From contig NZ_CP117435.1 in the NCBI RefSeq assembly GCF_030687495.1, forward strand, positions 682,001-746,000: 64,000 bases of DNA. The letters are read 5' to 3'. Under the pieces are notes generated by a model that saw only the letters and a list, made by a program, of their open reading frames with translations, did not search any database and was not told where the DNA came from. The stretch is from Pseudomonas sp. FP453 (GTDB taxonomy: Bacteria > Pseudomonadota > Gammaproteobacteria > Pseudomonadales > Pseudomonadaceae). Shown piece after piece: positions 36,836 to 45,846 of the stretch. Each line of letters opens with the position of its first letter. The stretch's first letter is position 1. Made by a program: the position numbers and the translations under genes.

Positions 36836-37454
36836 TTACATCCGCGACGGTCAGGAGATCTATCGCAACTCCTTCGCCATTATTCGCGCGGAAGCCAAGT
36901 TGGAGCGCATCCCGGCCGACCTGGAAAAACTCGCGGTGCGGGTGATTCATGCCTGCGGCATGGTCGACGCCATCGACGGCCTGCAATTCTCCGAAGGTGC
37001 AGGCAAGGCCGGGCGCGATGCGCTGGCCGCTGGCGCGCCGATCTTGTGCGATGCGCGGATGGTCTCCGAAGGCGTGACCCGTGCGCGCCTGCCGGCCAAC
37101 AACGAGGTGATCTGCACCCTGCGCGACGACAGCGTGCCGGAGCTGGCGCGGGAGCTGGGCAACACCCGTTCCGCTGCCGCGCTGGAGCTGTGGCGCCCGC
37201 ATTTGGAAGGCAGCGTGGTGGTGATCGGCAACGCACCGACCGCGTTGTTCTACCTGCTGGAAATGATTGATGCCGGCGCGCCGAAACCGGCACTGATCCT
37301 CGGCTTCCCGGTGGGCTTTGTCGGCGCCGCAGAATCCAAGGCGATGCTCGCCGCTGACAGCCGTGGCGTGCCGTTCGTGATCATGCAGGGCCGCCTGGGC
37401 GGCAGTGCGATGGCCGCCGCCGCGGTGAATGCCCTGGCCACGGAGGTCGAATAA
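36828..37454 (+). CDS. cobH: Precorrin-8X methylmutase CobH
   Basis: 208 aa. Moves the C11 methyl to C12 to give hydrogenobyrinate. Conserved phrases: [20 protein letters not shown] (catalytic histidine in VIHACGM), [25 protein letters not shown] and [17 protein letters not shown] 36828 has GGAG eight bases upstream. Stop overlaps the cobI start (TAATG). Confidence 0.96.
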   Translation: MIDYIRDGQEIYRNSFAIIRAEAKLERIPADLEKLAVRVIHACGMVDAIDGLQFSEGAGKAGRDALAAGAPILCDARMVSEGVTRARLPANNEVICTLRDDSVPELARELGNTRSAAALELWRPHLEGSVVVIGNAPTALFYLLEMIDAGAPKPALILGFPVGFVGAAESKAMLAADSRGVPFVIMQGRLGGSAMAAAAVNALATEVE

Positions 37455-38185
37455 TGCAGGCGCGCGGACGTTTGATCGGCCTGGGCGTCGGCCCCGGCGA
37501 CCCGGAACTGATCACCCTCAAGGCCTTGCGCCTGTTGCGTGAGTCGCCGGTGGTGGCGTACTTCGTGGCCAAGGGCAAGAAGGGCAACGCCTTCGGCATC
37601 ATCGAGGACCACCTGGTGCCTCAGCAGACCCTGATGCCGCTGGTGTACCCGGTGACCACCGAAGCCTTGCCGGCGCCGATGTCGTACGAGCAAGTGATCA
37701 GCGACTTCTACGACGCCGCCAGTGTGGACGTGGCTGCGCACCTGGACGCCGGGCATGATGTGGCGGTGATCTGCGAAGGTGACCCGTTCTTCTACGGCTC
37801 CTACATGTACCTGCACGACCGCCTGGCCGAGCGTTACGACGCGCAAGTCATCCCTGGCGTGTGCTCGATGCTCGGCGGCGCCTCGGTGCTCGGCGCGCCG
37901 CTGGTGTATCGCAACCAGAGCCTGTCGGTGCTCTCGGGCGTGTTGCCCCATGACGATCTCAAGCGCCGTTTGGCCGATGCCGATGCGGCGGTGATCATGA
38001 AGCTGGGCCGCAACTTCCCGAAAGTGCGCCAGGTGCTGGAGGAACTCGGCCTGGCCGGGCGCGCGTTGTATGTGGAACGCGCCACCATGGCCAATCAGAA
38101 GATCGTGGCGCTGGATCAGGTGGATCCGTCGTCGTCGCCGTACTTCTCGCTGATCATCGTGCCCGGTGAACGGTGGCAAGGTTGA
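37454..38185 (+). CDS. cobI: Precorrin-2 C20-methyltransferase CobI
   Basis: 243 aa tetrapyrrole methylase. SAM-binding loop [19 protein letters not shown] at the start, [20 protein letters not shown] and [16 protein letters not shown] mid-protein. ATG 37454 overlaps the cobH stop; the TGA overlaps the cobJ ATG (TGATG). Methylates C20 of precorrin-2 to give precorrin-3A. Confidence 0.96.
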   Translation: MQARGRLIGLGVGPGDPELITLKALRLLRESPVVAYFVAKGKKGNAFGIIEDHLVPQQTLMPLVYPVTTEALPAPMSYEQVISDFYDAASVDVAAHLDAGHDVAVICEGDPFFYGSYMYLHDRLAERYDAQVIPGVCSMLGGASVLGAPLVYRNQSLSVLSGVLPHDDLKRRLADADAAVIMKLGRNFPKVRQVLEELGLAGRALYVERATMANQKIVALDQVDPSSSPYFSLIIVPGERWQG

Positions 38186-39822
38186 TGAGCCCGGCGATTG
38201 TCATTCTGGGCCAGGGCAGCCTGGCCACTGCGCGCAAGATCCAGCAGGTTTACCCCGGCGCGTTGATCCACGGCTTGGCTACACGGGTTGAAGGCGCGGA
38301 CCAGACCTGCAGCGAATTCGGCGCGACCCTGCGTCAGCTGTATCAACAGGGCACGCCGCTGATTGCGCTGTGCGCTGCTGGCATCGTGATCCGCACCCTC
38401 GCGCCGCTGCTGCTGGAAAAGGGCGAAGAACCAGCCGTGCTGGCCGTGGCCGAAGACGGCAGCGCCGTGGTGCCGCTGCTCGGTGGCCTGGGCGGTGTGA
38501 ACGTGATGGCGCGGGAGATTGCCGCTGCGCTGGACGTGGCCGCTGCGATCACCACCAGTGGCGAGCTGCGATTTGGCACCTGCCTGCTCAACCCGCCAAG
38601 CGGTTATGAACTGGCCGACCTGGAGTTGGGCAAACGCTTCGTCTCCGACCTGCTGGCCGGCGCCAGCGTGCGCATCGAAGGCGCGGCTCCGTGGCTGGAC
38701 CAGGCCGACTTGCCGCAGGATCAGCAGGCGCACCTGGCGATTCATGTGGGCAGTGCCGCGCGTGTGCCGGCCGCCAACGAATTGCTGATCTATCCGAAGA
38801 ACGTCAGCGTGGCCTGCAAGCCGGGCGCGCAGTTGGCCGAGCGTGTGCGCTCGGCGTTGCATGACGCGGGCATTGCCGTGCAATCCCTGGCGTGCCTGTT
38901 GGCCAGCGACACGCAGATGGCCGAAGCCTCGTTGCATGAAGCGGCGCTGGAGCTGGGTGTGCCGCTGCGGTTTGCCCGCGTCAGCCAGGATGCCGATATC
39001 GTGGTCAACGTTGCCGAGCAGCCGTTGGACCTGTCCCAGGTCGGGCGTGTGCGCGGCCGTCTCGCCGTGATCGGCCTGGGCCCCGGCGCGGCCGAACTGA
39101 TGGTGCCAGCGGTGAAGGCCGAGCTGGCCCGCTGCACCGACGTGCTCGGCTACGAAACCTACGTGCGCATGGCCGGGCCGTTCCGTGACGATCAAGTGCA
39201 GCACTGCACCGATAACCGCGAAGAAATGCAGCGCGCGCGCCACGCGTTCGAGCTGGCCGCCCAAGGCCGCTCGGTGGTGGTGGTGTCGTCCGGCGATCCG
39301 GGGGTGTTTGCCATGGCCGCTGCGGTGCTCGAAGCGTTGCATGAGTCCAGTGAGCCGGCGTGGCATCAGGTTGACCTGCAGATCCTGCCGGGCGTCTCGG
39401 CGTCCCTCGCCACCGCTGCCCAGGCGGGCGCGCCGTTGGGGCATGACTTCTGCGTGATGTCGCTGTCGGACAACCTCAAGCCCTGGTCGATCATCGAAAA
39501 GCGCCTGGACCTCGCGTCCCAGGCCGACCTGGCGCTGGCGTTCTACAACCCGATCTCGCGCTCGCGGCCGTGGCAACTGGGGCGCGCCCTGGAAATCGTC
39601 GCGCTGCATCGCACGCCGGAAACGCCGGTGGTGTTGGGCCGTGATATCGGGCGCCCGGGCCAGACCCTGCGCGTCACCACCCTTGGGCAACTGACACCTG
39701 AGCAGGTGGACATGCGCACCATGGTGCTGGTCGGCTCATCCACCACATGCGTGTTTCCGCGCGCCGGTGGCGGTGAATGGGTGTACACGCCGCGTTGGTA
39801 CGGCGAGAAACCCGCCTCCTGA
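38185..39822 (+). CDS. cobJ: CbiG-CobJ fusion, precorrin-3B C17-methyltransferase
   Basis: 545 aa. Residues 1-160 match the CbiG N-domain (ALCAAGIVIRTLAPLL, LGGLGGVNVMAREIA), about 205-285 a CbiG-C/CobE-like domain (ALHDAGIAVQSLACLL, LHEAALELGVPLRFAR), and about 290-545 the CobJ methylase (AVIGLGPGAAELMVPA, VVVVSSGDPGVFAMAAAV, ILPGVSASLATAAQAGAP, YNPISRSRPWQLGRAL). CobJ contracts the ring and methylates C17. ATG 38185 is coupled to cobI. P. aeruginosa CobJ (PA2903) is of similar length. Confidence 0.93.
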   Translation: MSPAIVILGQGSLATARKIQQVYPGALIHGLATRVEGADQTCSEFGATLRQLYQQGTPLIALCAAGIVIRTLAPLLLEKGEEPAVLAVAEDGSAVVPLLGGLGGVNVMAREIAAALDVAAAITTSGELRFGTCLLNPPSGYELADLELGKRFVSDLLAGASVRIEGAAPWLDQADLPQDQQAHLAIHVGSAARVPAANELLIYPKNVSVACKPGAQLAERVRSALHDAGIAVQSLACLLASDTQMAEASLHEAALELGVPLRFARVSQDADIVVNVAEQPLDLSQVGRVRGRLAVIGLGPGAAELMVPAVKAELARCTDVLGYETYVRMAGPFRDDQVQHCTDNREEMQRARHAFELAAQGRSVVVVSSGDPGVFAMAAAVLEALHESSEPAWHQVDLQILPGVSASLATAAQAGAPLGHDFCVMSLSDNLKPWSIIEKRLDLASQADLALAFYNPISRSRPWQLGRALEIVALHRTPETPVVLGRDIGRPGQTLRVTTLGQLTPEQVDMRTMVLVGSSTTCVFPRAGGGEWVYTPRWYGEKPAS

Positions 39823-39844
39823 AAACAGCCTCGCGGCTGCCGGA

Positions 39845-39900
39845 AAGCTCCGAATGACCCAGGGATTCACCTGCGGTTGTCCGGGGCTTTTTCTTTTTTA
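39845..39900 (+). terminator. Possible terminator after cobJ
   Basis: AAGCTCCG (39845-39852) can pair, with one G-T pair, with CGGGGCTT (39882-39889), enclosing a smaller GAAT/ATTC hairpin, and is followed by TTTCTTTTTT. It is placed right after the cobGHIJ operon. Confidence 0.45.
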
Positions 39901-40058
39901 CGCAATGAAATCCGGAAGGCCCACAGCTACCCCGCGCGATTGCTGGGCGCTGGGTTTTGGCGGGTGGCGCCAAGCTATGTTTGTGGCGTGGAAAGCCTGG
40001 CGGCCACTGGACTAGTGTGAGGGCAAGCCCCATGTGGGGTGCTTGTGGAGAACTGAAA

Positions 40059-40838
40059 ATGGAGCGACATCACAAAAGGATCATCAGTGCAAAACGGCGC
40101 AAGTTGATTGCCGCCTACAAGCTGCCAGGCTCGCCGGGAGCGAATAGCTCAGCGCCGGTGGACATGGCGGATGACAGTAATGCGGCGGTGGTCAACAACG
40201 GCGTGATCTCGTTCGTCGCGGGCATGTCGGCGTTGAATCGGGAATACATTCGCAAGAGCTACCTGCTGGCGAGCAGTTACGTCAGCGATGTGTTGAAGGT
40301 CCACCGAGGGACCGAAGCGTGGTACGACGAATTTATCAAGGTGATGATCAGCCTGGGCTGGCTGCCGCTGCGCAGCAGCTTTGAGCGGGTGGCCAGTTCC
40401 GGCAGGGGCCTGACGGTGCAACTGGCGGCGCTGAACATGATTGCCGCGATGCTGGCTTCCACCTCATTGGCCTCGCCGCTATTGGCGGCGTTGCCGAAGT
40501 TGGCGGCAGATGCGCTGGAGGCCATGAAACAGGCTCCGGCGTCCTTTGAGCTGTTCAAGCGCAACAGCACGGTGCAGGAGGGGGGCGACTTCGGCCTCGC
40601 GTCGTGCGCGCAGACCGATGGCGAAGTGACGATGGTGCTGGTGACCTACAGCACCCGTGGCGTGAGCAAGCAGGTCGGCCTGCCGTTCCTTGAGTGGGAC
40701 AGCTCATCTTCCGAGGCTTTCAGCGGGCAGACCTGCCTGGTATTGAATACCTCGGTGGTCAATGAAAAAACCATCCAGCTGATGCGCGAGAGCGCGGGTG
40801 ACAAGGTGCAGCTGGCCATCGCCAAATACCGGATCTAA
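40059..40838 (+). CDS. Unrecognised 259-residue protein
   Basis: Begins MERHHKRIISAKRRKLIAAY (basic N-terminus), ATG with GGAG eight bases upstream. No signal peptide. Residues about 45-65 read NAAVVNNGVISFVAGMSALN; a hydrophobic-helical part follows at 130-175 (LTVQLAALNMIAAMLASTSL, LPKLAADALEAMKQAP), then a beta-rich C-terminal half (EVTMVLVTYSTRGV, QTCLVLNTSVVNEKTIQLM). No enzyme motif is seen. Such two-part layout occurs in some secreted or pore-associated proteins, but I cannot assign a family. It stands alone between cobJ and the convergent marC gene (stops overlap by four bases). Confidence 0.75.
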   Translation: MERHHKRIISAKRRKLIAAYKLPGSPGANSSAPVDMADDSNAAVVNNGVISFVAGMSALNREYIRKSYLLASSYVSDVLKVHRGTEAWYDEFIKVMISLGWLPLRSSFERVASSGRGLTVQLAALNMIAAMLASTSLASPLLAALPKLAADALEAMKQAPASFELFKRNSTVQEGGDFGLASCAQTDGEVTMVLVTYSTRGVSKQVGLPFLEWDSSSSEAFSGQTCLVLNTSVVNEKTIQLMRESAGDKVQLAIAKYRI

Positions 40839-41431
40839 GGCACCAGGTAGCCGCGCACCCCGGTAAAGATGATTTGCGCGGCGAGGGCGCACACGAACAA
40901 GCCCATCAACCGACTGACAATCTGCAAGCCCTGGTCACCGAGAATGCGTTCGATGCGGTTGGACAGGTACAACACCACACCCACCGTGAGGCTGGCCAGG
41001 GCGATGCTGAGGATGGCGGTGAGCTTGTCATCCCAGTGTGGCTGGCTGACGCCCATCACCAGCAGCGCACCGATGGTGCCGGGGCCGACGGTGAGGGGGA
41101 TGGTCAGCGGCACGATGGTCACGTCCTGCTGCACGTTGTCGCTCTGCACCGCCGACTTGCCTTGGGCCATGCCCAGGGCGGAGATGAACAGCACACTGCC
41201 GGCGCCGATGCGGAACGCATCCACGGTGATGCCGAACACACTGAAGATCACGCGACCGAACAGGTAGAGCAGCACGCTCGATACCAGGGTTGCCAAGGCG
41301 ACTTTCCAGGCCAGGCGCCGCCGTTCTTTGTTGGAGTAGCCGCGGGTGAGGCTGATAAAGCAGGACAGCACGAAGAACGGGCTGTAGAGCACCAGCATTT
41401 TCAGGTAGACGCTGAATAACACGTGGAGCAT
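40835..41431 (-). CDS. marC: MarC-family integral membrane protein
   Basis: 198 aa with six hydrophobic helices and the NAAT/MarC phrases FRIGAGSVLFISALGMAQG, IVPLTIPLTVGPGTIGALLV and GLQIVSRLMGLFVCALAAQI. Inner-membrane protein of unknown transport activity; despite the name it is not linked to multiple resistance. Next to retS, as in other pseudomonads. Confidence 0.9.
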   Translation of the reverse strand: MLHVLFSVYLKMLVLYSPFFVLSCFISLTRGYSNKERRRLAWKVALATLVSSVLLYLFGRVIFSVFGITVDAFRIGAGSVLFISALGMAQGKSAVQSDNVQQDVTIVPLTIPLTVGPGTIGALLVMGVSQPHWDDKLTAILSIALASLTVGVVLYLSNRIERILGDQGLQIVSRLMGLFVCALAAQIIFTGVRGYLVP

Positions 41432-41483
41432 GGGGGCGGCTCGCGGCGGGAGAAGTGTGTCGAGTCTATCAGGCGACGCAGAT

Positions 41484-41500
41484 CAAATGTGGGAGCTGCA
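41484..41500. repeat. Solitary truncated REP arm
   Basis: ATCAAATGTGGGAGCTGC matches the outer part of the REP arm but has no partner and lacks the CTTGCCTGCGAT half. It lies just downstream of retS. Confidence 0.5.
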
Positions 41501-41507
41501 TCTCAGG

Positions 41508-44279
41508 TCAGGAAGGCGCGTGTTCAGGCCTTTGTTGGCGCTGCGCCACCCAGTACTCCACCAGCTCACGCAGCTGCGACAATTCCACCGGCTTGGCCAT
41601 GTGCCCGTCCATCCCGGCCTGGCGCGCGCGCTCCTTGTGTTCCGAGAGGATGTGCGCGGTGAGCGCCACCACCGGCGTGCGGATGCGCTGGTGGCTGACT
41701 TCCCACGCGCGCAGTTGCTGGGTCGCCGAGAACCCGTCGAGGATCGGCATTTCGCAGTCCATCAGCACCAGGTCATAGCGCTGGGCTTTCATCGCTTCCA
41801 GCGCTTCCTCGCCATTGCTGGCGGTGTCCGGGTTGAGGTTGAGCTTGCCGAGCATGCCCCGGATCACCTTGGTGGAGATGCTGTTGTCCTCGGCCACCAG
41901 GATGCGGAAGTCGGCGGGGACGGTCACCGCGGCCGGCGCGCTGGGCAGCGGGCGTGGTTGGGTGTTGCCCTTGCTGCGTTGGGTCAGTTCGTCGGCCAGG
42001 GTGGTCTTGAGGGTGTAGCCCGCCACCGGCTTGGCGAGGATGCGCTTGATCCCGCAGTTGCGCGCGATGATCTTGCTCGGCGCATTGCTGATGCCGGTGA
42101 GCATGATCAACAGGATGTCGTGGTTCAGGCTCGGGTCTTCCTTGATCTTCGCCGCCAATTGCATGCCGGTCATGCCGGGCATGTTCTGGTCCAGCAGCAC
42201 CACGTCGAAGTAATCACGCAGGTGCGCCTTGGTGCGCAGCAGCGCCAGGGCTTCTTTGCCGGACGGCACGGCGCTGACGTTCAAGCCCCAGGCGGTGCAT
42301 TGCTGCACCAGCACTTTGCGGCAGGTGTCGTTGTCGTCCACCACCAGCACGCGCGCGTCCTTGAGCGGGCCGTCGAGGTCGGAGGTCGGGTGTTCCAGGC
42401 GTTCGGGGTCCAGCGGCAAGGTCAGCCACAGGGTGCTGCCCTGGTGGCTGCCGCTCTTGATGCCGAACTCGCCGTTCATCAGCAGGATCAGTTGGCGGGC
42501 GATGACCAAACCCAGGTGGCCGCTCAAGCGGGTGGCCGAGAGGAAGTTCTTGCTGTGCAGTTCGCTGTGCAAGAGGGCGTCACGCTCGGCCGCTTCCATC
42601 GGCAGGCCGCTGTCTTGCACGGCAATGCGCAGGCGCGGCTTGGTGCTGCGCTCGTCCAGGGCGACGACGATCAGCACTTCGCCTTCGTCGGTCTTTTGCA
42701 AGGCGTTTTCCAGCAGGCTCAACAGCGCCTGGCGCAGGCGGGTCGGGTCGCCGCTGATGACACGTGGCACCTGGGGCTGGATAAAGCTGATCAGCTCGAC
42801 GTTCTGCTGCTCGGCCTTGGCGCGGAAGATGCTCAGGCAATCTTCGATCAAGGCGTTGAGGTCGAACTGCACGTCGTCCAGTTCGATCTGCCCGGATTCG
42901 AGCTTGGAGATATCGAGGATCTCGTTGATCAGCGTGAGCAGTTCGTTGCCGGCGCTGTGGATGGTCTGCACGTAGTCGCGCTGTTTCACCGACAGCGGCG
43001 TGCCCAGCAGCAACTCGGTCATGCCGAGCACGCCGTTCATGGGGGTGCGGATCTCGTGGCTGATCTTCGCCAGGAACTCGGCCTTGGCCGCGATTTCGGC
43101 GTTGCTGGCGGCGAGGTCGCGGCTGAGGCTGAAGCGGGTTTCGACGATGGCGCGCTGGCGTTCGCCGAGGGCCAGGCTCATCAGCAAGCCGCTGAGGCAG
43201 ATAAAGGCGAGCAGGGTGACGATCAAGCCTTGCGGCGCCAGCAGCGTCAGGCCGAGCAGGGCGGGGAGGATGATCAGCGTACCGGTGTTGAACACCACCA
43301 TCGCGGCCACGAACAGGCGCGCCGGGCGGTAGCCTTTCTGCCAGTGATAGGCCGAGACAAACAGCATGCTCAGGCCGGCCAGGGCCACCAGGGCGTAGGT
43401 GATGATGTTCAGCGGCAGGGTGTTGACGAACAACAGCAGCAGGCCGCACAGCACGATGAACAGGATGTCGGCCATCAGCAGCTTGTTCAGCGGGTGCGGG
43501 CCCAGCGGCATGAAGAAGCGGTAGGCAAACATCAGCCCGCACGGCGCCGTCAGCAACAGGGCGAGGTAGGCGCCTGGGGTCTGGATCGCATGCCAGTTCG
43601 GCAGCCACGGCCCGATTACGTTGAGCAGCAGTGCCAGGCTCAGCATCAGCAGCACTTCGCACGCCGCCAGCCACAGGCTGCTGCGTGAGCGGTGGTAGGC
43701 GAAGCGCGTGAGGTTGTGCAGGATCAGCATCAGCAGGCAGCCGAACAGCAGGCCGTAGATCAGCGTCTGGGTCTGGTTGGCGGCGGCGAGGACGGCCGGT
43801 TCCAGGGTGATGTAGGGGCGCAGTTCGTGTTCGGAGACCAGGCGCAGGTAGACCTCGAGGGGTTTCTGGCTCTGGGGCATGGGCAGCATGAAATCGCTGC
43901 TGGGCAGCGGGCGCTCAGCCTGGGGCTGGCGCGTGCCGGTGCTCTGTTGTTCCACCAGGGTGTCGCCGTCCAGGACGTAGAGGCTCAGGTGGGACAGGTC
44001 CGGGGCAAACACCCGCAGCACTTGTTCGTGCCTGCCGGGTTGCAGCTTGAAGCGTACCCACAACGCACCGTCCGGCTGTGCGGCCGTGATCCGGTCGAGT
44101 TCGATGGGGCTGAATTGATTGGTGTAGCGGGGGGAACGGATGTCGCTCAGTTGCAGATCGGCCTGTTCATCAAGCAATACCGCCCAACCACTGCCTTGTG
44201 CCGCAGCCTGGGCCGGGAACAAGCAGAGCAGTGTCAGCAGACTGACTGTGAAACCTATGGCGATCCTGAGCCAGCGCAC
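41508..44279 (-). CDS. retS: Hybrid sensor RetS
   Basis: 923 aa. Signal/helix 1-27, periplasmic 7TMR-DISM-like domain (about 30-165), seven membrane helices (about 185-385), HisKA with H408 in [13 protein letters not shown], catalytic-lobe remnant, then two receivers: REC1 (about 650-765; [20 protein letters not shown]) and REC2 (about 795-910; [20 protein letters not shown]). The ATP-lobe boxes are degenerate: VQDSGLPM and SGHLGLVIA replace D-x-G-x-G and G-T-G-L-G. This suits RetS, which represses the Gac/Rsm pathway by binding GacS. Location next to purD matches retS (PA4856). Start is GTG 44279. Confidence 0.93.
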   Translation of the reverse strand: MRWLRIAIGFTVSLLTLLCLFPAQAAAQGSGWAVLLDEQADLQLSDIRSPRYTNQFSPIELDRITAAQPDGALWVRFKLQPGRHEQVLRVFAPDLSHLSLYVLDGDTLVEQQSTGTRQPQAERPLPSSDFMLPMPQSQKPLEVYLRLVSEHELRPYITLEPAVLAAANQTQTLIYGLLFGCLLMLILHNLTRFAYHRSRSSLWLAACEVLLMLSLALLLNVIGPWLPNWHAIQTPGAYLALLLTAPCGLMFAYRFFMPLGPHPLNKLLMADILFIVLCGLLLLFVNTLPLNIITYALVALAGLSMLFVSAYHWQKGYRPARLFVAAMVVFNTGTLIILPALLGLTLLAPQGLIVTLLAFICLSGLLMSLALGERQRAIVETRFSLSRDLAASNAEIAAKAEFLAKISHEIRTPMNGVLGMTELLLGTPLSVKQRDYVQTIHSAGNELLTLINEILDISKLESGQIELDDVQFDLNALIEDCLSIFRAKAEQQNVELISFIQPQVPRVISGDPTRLRQALLSLLENALQKTDEGEVLIVVALDERSTKPRLRIAVQDSGLPMEAAERDALLHSELHSKNFLSATRLSGHLGLVIARQLILLMNGEFGIKSGSHQGSTLWLTLPLDPERLEHPTSDLDGPLKDARVLVVDDNDTCRKVLVQQCTAWGLNVSAVPSGKEALALLRTKAHLRDYFDVVLLDQNMPGMTGMQLAAKIKEDPSLNHDILLIMLTGISNAPSKIIARNCGIKRILAKPVAGYTLKTTLADELTQRSKGNTQPRPLPSAPAAVTVPADFRILVAEDNSISTKVIRGMLGKLNLNPDTASNGEEALEAMKAQRYDLVLMDCEMPILDGFSATQQLRAWEVSHQRIRTPVVALTAHILSEHKERARQAGMDGHMAKPVELSQLRELVEYWVAQRQQRPEHAPS

Positions 44280-44338
44280 GGCGAAATCCCTTCGTAGGTT
44301 GATGCACGGGTTAACTATGCGCGGGGCGACATGTGTAC

Positions 44339-44361
44339 GGCAAGGGCCAGGGGCCCTTGCC
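44339..44361. terminator. Hairpin between purD and retS
   Basis: Perfect 10-bp stem GGCAAGGGCC / GGCCCTTGCC with a 3-base loop, 26 bases beyond the purD stop. No T-run on either side, so termination strength is uncertain. Confidence 0.55.
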
Positions 44362-44386
44362 TAACCGAACGGATAGCTACGACTGA

Positions 44387-45679
44387 TCAGTTGTTCTCGC
44401 CACGTTCACGGGCAATCGCGCGATAGCCGATGTCGGTGCGGTAGAAACAGCCTTTCCAGTCGATCTTCGCGGCCAGCTTGTACGCCTGCTGTTGCGCGGC
44501 GTCCACACTGGCACCCATCGCGGTGGCGCACAGTACGCGGCCACCTGCGGTCACAACCTTGCCATCCTTGAGCGCGGTGCCCGCATGGAACACCTTGCCT
44601 TCCAGCGTAGCAGCTGCGTCGAGGCCTTCAATCACATCGCCCTTGGCGTAGTCGGCCGGGTAACCGCCGGCGGCCAGCACAATACCGACGCTCGGGCGTG
44701 GGTCCCACTGCGCTTCAACCTTGTCCAGGGCCTGGGCCAGGGCGGCTTCCACCAGCAATACCAGGCTCGACTGCAGGCGCAGCATCACTGGTTGGGTTTC
44801 CGGGTCGCCGAAGCGGCAGTTGAACTCGATGACCTTCGGGTTGCCCGCCTTGTCGATCATCAGGCCAGCGTAGAGGAAACCGGTGTACACGTTGCCTTCG
44901 TCGGCCATGCCGCGCACGGTTGGCCAGATCACCAGGTCCATGACGCGCTGGTGCACGTCAGCGGTGACCACCGGAGCCGGGGAGTACGCACCCATGCCGC
45001 CGGTGTTCGGGCCGCTGTCGCCGTCGCCGACGCGTTTGTGGTCCTGGCTGGTGGCCATCGGCAAGACGTTCTTGCCGTCGACCATCACGATGAAGCTGGC
45101 TTCTTCGCCGTCGAGGAATTCCTCGATGACTACGCGCGAACCGGCTTCACCAAAGGCGTTGCCGGCGAGCATGTCGCGCACGGCGTCTTCGGCTTCTTGC
45201 AGGGTCATGGCGACGATCACGCCTTTGCCGGCGGCCAGGCCATCGGCCTTGATCACGATCGGCGCACCTTTTTCACGCAGGTAAGCCAGGGCTGGCTCGA
45301 TCTCGGTGAAGTTCTGGTAGTCGGCGGTCGGGATCTTGTGGCGCGCGAGGAAATCCTTGGTGAACGCCTTGGAGCCTTCCAGCTGGGCAGCGCCAGCGGT
45401 AGGGCCGAAGCAGTCCAGGCCACGGCTGCGGAACAGGTCCACGACGCCGGCAACCAGCGGCACTTCCGGGCCGACGATGGTCAGGGAGACATTCTTTTGC
45501 GCAAAATCGGCCAGTTGCTCAAGGGCCAGCACGTCGATAGCGACGTTCTCGCACTTGGCTTCAATGGCGGTGCCGGCGTTGCCGGGTGCGACGAAAACCT
45601 TCTGGACGCGTGGGTCCTGGGCTACTTTCCAGGCCAGGGCGTGTTCACGGCCACCGCTGCCAATGATCAAAACATTCAT
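44387..45679 (-). CDS. purD: Phosphoribosylamine-glycine ligase PurD
   Basis: 430 aa ATP-grasp enzyme; joins phosphoribosylamine with glycine in purine synthesis. Conserved: MNVLIIGSGGREHALAW at the start, GPEVPLVAGVVD, IVIKADGLAAGKGVIVA, DHKRVGDGDSGPNTGGMGAY, FNCRFGDPETQ. Start ATG 45679. Downstream of purH with a REPIN between. Confidence 0.97.
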   Translation of the reverse strand: MNVLIIGSGGREHALAWKVAQDPRVQKVFVAPGNAGTAIEAKCENVAIDVLALEQLADFAQKNVSLTIVGPEVPLVAGVVDLFRSRGLDCFGPTAGAAQLEGSKAFTKDFLARHKIPTADYQNFTEIEPALAYLREKGAPIVIKADGLAAGKGVIVAMTLQEAEDAVRDMLAGNAFGEAGSRVVIEEFLDGEEASFIVMVDGKNVLPMATSQDHKRVGDGDSGPNTGGMGAYSPAPVVTADVHQRVMDLVIWPTVRGMADEGNVYTGFLYAGLMIDKAGNPKVIEFNCRFGDPETQPVMLRLQSSLVLLVEAALAQALDKVEAQWDPRPSVGIVLAAGGYPADYAKGDVIEGLDAAATLEGKVFHAGTALKDGKVVTAGGRVLCATAMGASVDAAQQQAYKLAAKIDWKGCFYRTDIGYRAIARERGENN

Positions 45680-45730
45680 TTCAAAAACCTCGGATGACGC
45701 TGAATTCTGGAAACAATGCGGGCTGCTTTT

Positions 45731-45819
45731 TTGTGGGAGCTGGCTTGCCTGCGATGGCATCGACTCGGTGCATCTGATACATCGAGTCGCCCGCATCGCA
45801 GGCAAGCCAGCTCCCACAC
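45731..45819. repeat. REPIN between purH and purD
   Basis: Inverted REP arms 45731-45757 and about 45793-45819; the loop also carries a second inverted segment (ATCGACTCGGTG / ATCGAGTCGCCC-like). Confidence 0.9.
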
Positions 45820-45846
45820 AAGCCAGTGCCCACCAGGCAAATTGGA

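Noticed and set aside
41430..43688. Plus-strand frame of 752 codons opposite retS
   Set aside because: Antisense shadow; the minus strand has full RetS domains.
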